DNA of 64,000 nucleotides from Chlorops oryzae (taxonomy: Eukaryota > Arthropoda > Insecta > Diptera > Chloropidae), in NCBI GenBank assembly GCA_020466095.1, contig CM035806.1:9281251-9345250 (forward strand). Reading direction: 5' to 3'. Positions 57,689 to 64,000 of the stretch are shown in pieces (position 1 is the first letter of the stretch; every line of letters starts with the position of its first letter). The notes under the pieces were generated by a model, which searched no databases, was not told the DNA's origin, and was given only the letters and a program-made list of their open reading frames with translations. Position numbers and translations under genes: made by a program.

Positions 57689-57939
57689 AATTAACTTAAA
57701 TAAAATAAATAAAAATAAAAAATTAAACTCTTTGACGACTCTCCCCCGGACTGATAAAGCTTTTGAGAATGAGAATACTAAATTGAATTACTTCCCCAAA
57801 TGAACATACAAACATACATAAGTAGTAAGTACATCGAAATAGTTTCTAATAGGAAATTTGTATAAAACTTTTATGGCTGAAAGCGTAAACTGCTAAATGA
57901 TTACTCATTGCGATTTATTTCTAAGCACACATTCGCACA

Positions 57940-57978
<39 letters not shown>

Positions 57979-59462
57979 TTTATATGAAGAGTCATAAAAG
58001 CAAAGTTGCTTCTGGTTTTCTTTATTTTTCATTAGCAAATTCTTCTGGCACGGTACTCACTCAAAAACAGCTAGCAATAAAATCAACGAAAACAGAAAGC
58101 ACAAGCCAACTCAAAGCGGAAACCACCCACGCACAAGGAGACAGAACACACACACACACACACACACTTACAGATGTACACATGCACACACTATTGCAAG
58201 GAACGAAACATCAAAATTAAAGTGTAGTTAATAAAAGTTGGGAGCAAAAAGGAGTTGTAATTCATTCAAGCCAAAAGAAATTATATAAATTTAGCTGTAA
58301 ATAAATATTGCATATACATATGTTCACACATATGTATACATATGTATATATATTAATAAAAACATACACGCCAACATACATCACGCTTTCAGAAATATAC
58401 TATATAGAGTTCCCTGCGCCAACAGGGTACCCATATTGTCGGCAAAAATTGTACTATAAATAAGTACTTTTCACACGCACAAACATCGGAAGAAAACACA
58501 CACACACACACACACACACGCACGCACACACATGAAGGCAAATATAAATTCCGTTGCTATAAATACAATAAAACTCTACCATAAATGTCAGCCTTTAATG
58601 GCAATTTAATAAAATTGACTCAACGCTCAACTGAGTGCAGATGTCCCTGCTCGATCGCACATACATATGTACAAACATTCATTCAAACATCCATAGATTG
58701 TTTGTATTGTAAAATTCTCGCACATTTACGAAAATGTGGTTGCGATTGTATCACCATACGCAGGCGTCTTCACGCGTGGGCGGTGGGTGGAAATTATTGT
58801 CATTTTATAAAATAGACACTTCAACGCTTTTGTGTCTTCCTTTTTGTGTACATAAACTTGAATACTTGAATACCTACAAAAAGACAAGTAAAAAAGAAGT
58901 AAACAAAAAAATAACAAAAAAAAAAAAAAAACAGGAAGAAAATGAAGACAAGTTAACGAAAAGACACACAACACGAGAACAATTCAAGAACAACTCGAAG
59001 CACGTACGCCCATTTAGAAGTACACACATCCCCACACACACATACACAGCCATGCACACACACACGGCCAAGCACATGCATGCCAACTCGCAACAAAAAA
59101 AAAAAAAAAAAAAAAAAAATGAACATAACAAAATGCAATTGACATGGATGCCATTTTGGAAGAGGACTTCCTTTTTCCATTGCGGCGCTTCCTAAGGTTA
59201 ACCATTTTTAAAGCAAACGGAAATATTTTGTAGCATACATCAAGGCGTAGAGAAACGAAAAAGGTCCTTTATTCGTTTTTATTATAATCCTCTTGCGGAA
59301 TCCATTTTGGTTTGATACATTTGCCAAGTTAATAATAAAAAAAAAAAAATAAATAAATAAAAAACTTTCGCCCAAAACGGTCACCTTAATACCATAAAAA
59401 GTCAAAGCTTTGTTCCTCAATTCGAGCGCTCTTCTCTCTCCCTCTCTCCCTCCTTCTCACCG

Positions 59463-59495
<33 letters not shown>

Positions 59496-59839
59496 GTTCT
59501 TTCTTTTTTTTCCTGCTCGTATAAAAAGTTAAATAATAATAAAAACCCGAAGCATACCGCAAGGAGCACTCAACTAAATGAAATTTTCTATTCAAGTGTG
59601 TTCGACTGCTTTTCTTATTCGGTACAAGACTCCAAGGACTTGACTTGACTTGGCTTGGAATGGCTTGGCATGGCTCGGCTCAAGTGGAGCGCGGTGTTAT
59701 GCTATGCGACGTATCCAGCACAATAGTGTTCGTGTGTCATCGTGAAAGATAGTTCATTGTTTTTGTTTTCGTTTTCGGTTTTATATCTTTTCCATTGACT
59801 GTGGCGTCAACTTTTCACACACACAACACACACACACAC

Positions 59840-59874
<35 letters not shown>

Positions 59875-62223
59875 CACACACAGCCATACTACACTTATTT
59901 AAAAAGTTTTTAAATTTCTATTATGCTTCCCTTTAGTTTTGAGTTCTCTTGAAACTTTCTGTTGCTTTTATTGGCAGAAGTTTGGAAATTTTAAGTTCTA
60001 TCGAAATTAATTGCAGCCAAAAAATTTTGTAAAACTTCCAACAAAACCAATTTTTTTTCGCATTGTTTTATATAAAAAAAAAATAAAAAAATGTTTCCAA
60101 GGTAAGGAGGGCGAAGAGAACGAAGAGGTTCTGAATGATTTTTTCTTCGGCGATACATATTTGACTTATGGCTTGAGTATATTTTAATGATCTTCCGCTT
60201 TGTGTGCTAAAAATTGTAAATTGATTGAAGGGAGAATATACAGACAAGCCTTGATATTGAGGGAGTTCTCCTCTACGGGGATGTAACGATTCCAACTTCC
60301 AATTTGTAACTACAGTATCTTTTATTGCTTATTGGTATTGCAAAATAATCGGCGATTATGAGGATAAATTGTGCAGGTTTTATCCTAAATCCTAAATTTC
60401 TGCTGTGACAAAAAGGTATCAAGAACCGATCAGATTGTAGTATGTAGTTACTATGCAACCAGTTTTAATTTATCTTAATTTTAATCATAAAATTTTCTTA
60501 TATTTTCGACCTGTGTGGGAGCTATCTAAAACTAAATAGATAAAGTTTTTTTCGGGTCAGTTGTTGCTACAGTTAGTTTCTCCAAGTCTATCGCTTAAAA
60601 TTGATCATAAAAAACGAACATAAAATATTCAATGGTTTACGAGTTATAGCCATAACTTTGTGCGCAACTTAATTCTCGGCCAAAATCTTAGAGATCGATT
60701 TACAATTGACCTGTTGCCAATCTGACAAAACCAAATATAGAGAATTGCTCTATTGTTGGAATGAAAAGATTTCTAATTCCAACGGCTGCACGACGCCTCG
60801 CAGGATAGCTTTTGGGGCACTATTAACAGGATAACGTAAAGTTTCTTTATTCTTCCAGGATGTCGAGAGGCATGCCCTTAGCAAGGATATCGCAAGGATA
60901 CTGTTTTTGCTGGGACTGAAATCTCTTGGTTTCAGGACGATTCTTACCTAAGCAACAGAGGCTTCACTTATTCGACTGGCAGGATCGCCATTTAGTTCTC
61001 GAGTGTTCTAAAACCGACTTGTACTGTTTTTGTACACACAATGACATTCGAAAGTACACAGCTGAGTTGGTATTGTCATTGATGCAGTAGGCTTGCTGCA
61101 TGTGAATTAAAATTTTATGGTGTAGCCACATATGAATATTTCCACACGGACGCGCCACTTACGCGAGTAATCTTTTAGTCCTGAATTCATGAATATTAAT
61201 TTGATTTCGAAATTACTTTCGTGCAGCTCATGCGGACTTTTATATTAATCAAGATTTCAATGCAGATCCGAAAGGCTGTAAATGTCCGCATATGAGAGGT
61301 TTCCTTCCTGTTTATAATTTCTGTTTAACAGTTCTGGTCCTTACTTAACTCAACCCCTTTTTATAAGTGTATCGAAATTATTTCCCCGCACCCTTTTCTA
61401 CTCTGTTTATAGGGAGGCTTTCTTCACTGTAGCTTTCAACGCACACAAAAGGACGGAAGGAAAAAGAAGAACAAGAGAAAAGAATCCGAGCTGATTTTAT
61501 TGTTTGACTTTGATCGTTGCGGGTACATTTCTTTTGAGTTTGCTGTGTTTTGAATTGAGAAGATTTTTCCCTTCAATTAAATCGTGCTCTTTTAGTGTCA
61601 GTGAAATCCAATCAAATTCGAAAAAAAGAAACCCAACCATATCTCTTCTCTTCTCCATTGAATTCCAGCTAAAATTCTTTTTCCTAGCTCCAAAGACCAC
61701 AAAATTCAACACCTCGAAATCCCCTCTCTCCGCACCGCAATCACTACAGCCGCACCAACACCAACCAACACCACCACCACCAACACTTGAAATTGAGTCG
61801 TTTTTTCATTTAGCTTTTCATGCCAGCAAAATGGATATCCTCGAGTCATAAATTGACAAACTACAAAAGCTCAAAAAACAAAAAGAAAAAACAAAAATGA
61901 AAAAGCAAAAAAAAAGAAGAGCGAATGAGAGAAAGAAAAAAAAAATTGAGAGGGAAACGAAAAACCAATTCGGAAAAAATTGCAAACATAGCAAAACTGT
62001 CAACGATATATGTATGTATGTATGTCGGTGGAGCTGTGCGACATTATCTCTACGCTACCGGTGTACGTTGAAGTCGGGAAGTAAGGGAAAAAAAGTTGAA
62101 AAATATATTTAAAAAAATTGAAAAAATTTGAAAAAATCGGGAGGCGAAATAAGGAGTTAAAAATAATCCGAAAATGGATGCATGCAAATGTGAAGAAAAA
62201 AAAAAAAATAAATAAAAAATAAA
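57689..62223. other. non-coding
   Basis: (CA)n tracts at 57,935-57,975, 58,146-58,168, 58,497-58,530 and 59,816-59,880; poly-A at 59,093-59,119; (CT)n at 59,465-59,492; TTGACTTGGC-type pentamers at 59,638-59,685. At 60,830-61,160 a minus-strand block has a TTAG|GTAAGA donor, but every frame contains stops. No exon is supported. Confidence 0.45.
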
Positions 62224-62963
62224 CAAGTAAGGGTGTTATAGTCAGGCGAGCCTGACAATAGAATACCCGACACAGACTCACATGTTCAAATAATTTTTAA
62301 TATCAAGAGGTGTTTAAGGCCATTAGGGGCCCCATATACCGACTTTTGATAGATTTCTTTATGAAAAATGCCACTTTGCCACGCCCACTTTTCCAATTTT
62401 TGTTGAACTATAATCAGAGGCTTAAATATACGCTCAAATTTTAAGTTTCATTAAAATATTTCGAAAAAGTCTGATTTTAAGGCAGTTTTGGGATTTTTGT
62501 GACAGACCCTAGTACTGGAGGTACCCGGCGTCAATTTTATTGGTCCAGGATATGTCCACTTGTTCGTCCATTTGACCGTGAGAGCAATATCAAAATGTGT
62601 TGAGATTGTTCAATTTCAAACAACTGTTATACTGTAAAACAATACATAAAATCTGGAAAACGATTAGAGCAGTTGCGGATTCTTTGTGACGACGGACAGT
62701 ACTGAGGACCCTAAACGAATGTCCATGGTGCCAATTTTCGAATTTGATGGTCTATCTCGTGTTCTGGAGTTGACAACCACAATGAACGATAGTACCCTCG
62801 ACAGAGTGACGGTATACAAACACGGACGGACGGACATGTCAAATCGAATTCACGTGTTTGACTGATCATTTCTATATATATTTCTCATGGATCTCGGAGC
62901 TGGTAATCTGCTGTTACACAGATCGCACACAACGTAATATACCCCGCTTACGCTGTGTATAAA
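62224..62963. mobile_element. dispersed repeat family E, copy 3
   Basis: Starts CAAGTAAGGGTGTTATAGTC with the GTCAGGCGAGCCTGAC hairpin and ATACCCGACAC intact, nearly identical to copy 1 for about 300 bp. The right half is strongly diverged, with many indels, and ends CTGTGTATAAAAAC. Confidence 0.7.
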
Positions 62964-64000
62964 AACATGGGCGAATAGTCACAAGCTGAGTTACACCGTT
63001 TATTCAAACATGAAAGATTATTCGCAAATCGAAATACACATGGAAAGCGAGCGGGCGGCAGGGATATGCCATTCCGTGCCACGCCGTTCCATCCCCTTCC
63101 GACCCGTTCCATTCCATTCCGTTTCGTTTCGTTTCGTTCGGATCCGATTCTCATCCTCCTGTCGTCGTCCTCGCGCCTGTTATCGTCGTTACGTTTGCTG
63201 GCTGCAAACATGAAAAATGTAAACAAATTCTTAACACGTACGCAACGCATAAATTCAAAATTCTTCGCTCGTCGAATGCGCTCCGAAGAACGATTCTTGG
63301 CCGGAAGAGTAACGAAATCACGCTGAAACACGAGGAAGCGTACAAATTTAGGGAAAATTCAAAAGCACACAAAAAAAAAAAGGGGGAAAAGAGAAATAAA
63401 ACATAGTAGAGTAGCGAAAAAAAAAAGCGAAAAGAGAAAAGAAAAGGGAGAACACAATGCCATTGACTCGTCGTGGTACCGTGCATAGAACGAACATGCA
63501 TGGCGCGGGAGCGGGTATGAAGGCGATATACACATACAATATTCCCATAGAAGCACACAGCAAGGGGGAGGTTGTGTTGAAAAAAAAAGAAGAAAACTTG
63601 AAGCAAATGCTCAAAATCCACTTCATCGTCATATGCTGAACGTGACTGGCTTGTGGAAATAGAAAATTTTTTCGAGTCTAGCGCAAGTAAAATCGACTTT
63701 TTTATGCTTTTGTTTTGTTTCGAATTTGAGAAAAAAAAAAAAATGAACAAAAAAAAAAAAAGAAACTCAGCAAAAAAATATTTTTAAAAATTTGTATTTT
63801 CCATGAAAACGGTGGAAAAGGAGGAAAATCCGTTTTGGTAAAGCTTAGAAATTCCTTTGCTCCAACAAAGTTTCGTTTTGCAGAAAAAGCCACCCTCGCC
63901 CCGTTCGTATTTGTGGCCCCGGGAATTCCAAACCGTTTCTGTTTCTTTTTTTTTTTTTTTTTTTTTTTTGTGAGATTTCCACATATCAGCTTTAAGGCTA
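62964..64000. other. non-coding
   Basis: CCGTTCCATTCC-type pentamers at 63,070-63,140, and A- and T-rich blocks. No exon is supported. Confidence 0.45.

Noticed and set aside
60830..61160. Retrotransposon-like or coding block on the minus strand with a TTAG|GTAAGA donor
   Set aside because: All three frames contain stops before the donor, and I could not match it to any element with confidence.

Overview
The window reads as non-coding euchromatin from a higher fly (Diptera; a tephritid-like fruit fly is my guess, not shown). It is AT-rich and full of CAA/TTG, CT, CA and GA simple repeats. It has spliced exons with small introns, a decayed D34D mariner, and dozens of short non-autonomous DNA transposons. 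There are no bacterial operons, rRNA genes or CRISPR arrays.

Host coding content is sparse. The one convincing complete gene is a two-exon + strand gene at 15,242-15,655, encoding a 106-residue single-pass membrane protein with a mitochondrial look that I do not recognise. Elsewhere there are isolated exon candidates supported only by splice sites and an open frame: minus-strand exons at 30,157-30,274 and 41,898-41,996 (phase-compatible with each other), a weaker one at 37,856-37,961, and on the + strand a signal-peptide-like first exon at 36,533-36,608 with a phase-compatible but weak candidate at 43,299-43,372. Most of the window is probably long introns or intergenic DNA of genes whose bodies lie mainly outside it.

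Layout. 0-10.3 kb: clustered MITEs with readable target duplications (TA, TTA, 8-bp) and a 62-bp tandem array (6.6-7.2 kb). 10.3-18.3 kb: simple repeats, a degenerate TCCGAAA array and the small gene. 18.3-24.1 kb: a 1.4-kb pogo-like element, a large CT tract, a piggyBac-like MITE with TTAA ends, and an element with a tRNA-like core. 26.0-27.8 kb: four transposons in a row, one nested in another. 30-44 kb: candidate exons, TTAGG-type repeats, nested transposons, a decameric array and a second 'TTAACCCTTTACTGCAT' array. 45.7-46.4 kb: the 3' end of a LINE with an internal tandem duplication. 47.2-54.3 kb: a 7-kb palindrome whose right arm carries a mariner, with the other arm preserving the empty site. 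56.0-56.8 kb: a 12-bp minisatellite. Three copies of a hairpin-led dispersed repeat start at 34.8, 56.8 and 62.2 kb.

The main biology is transposon and repeat dynamics: TIR elements that carry tRNA-like Pol III boxes, MITE ends that appear to seed CT microsatellites, TTAA-type units amplified in tandem, and a diverged inverted duplication that can be dated relative to its insertions.
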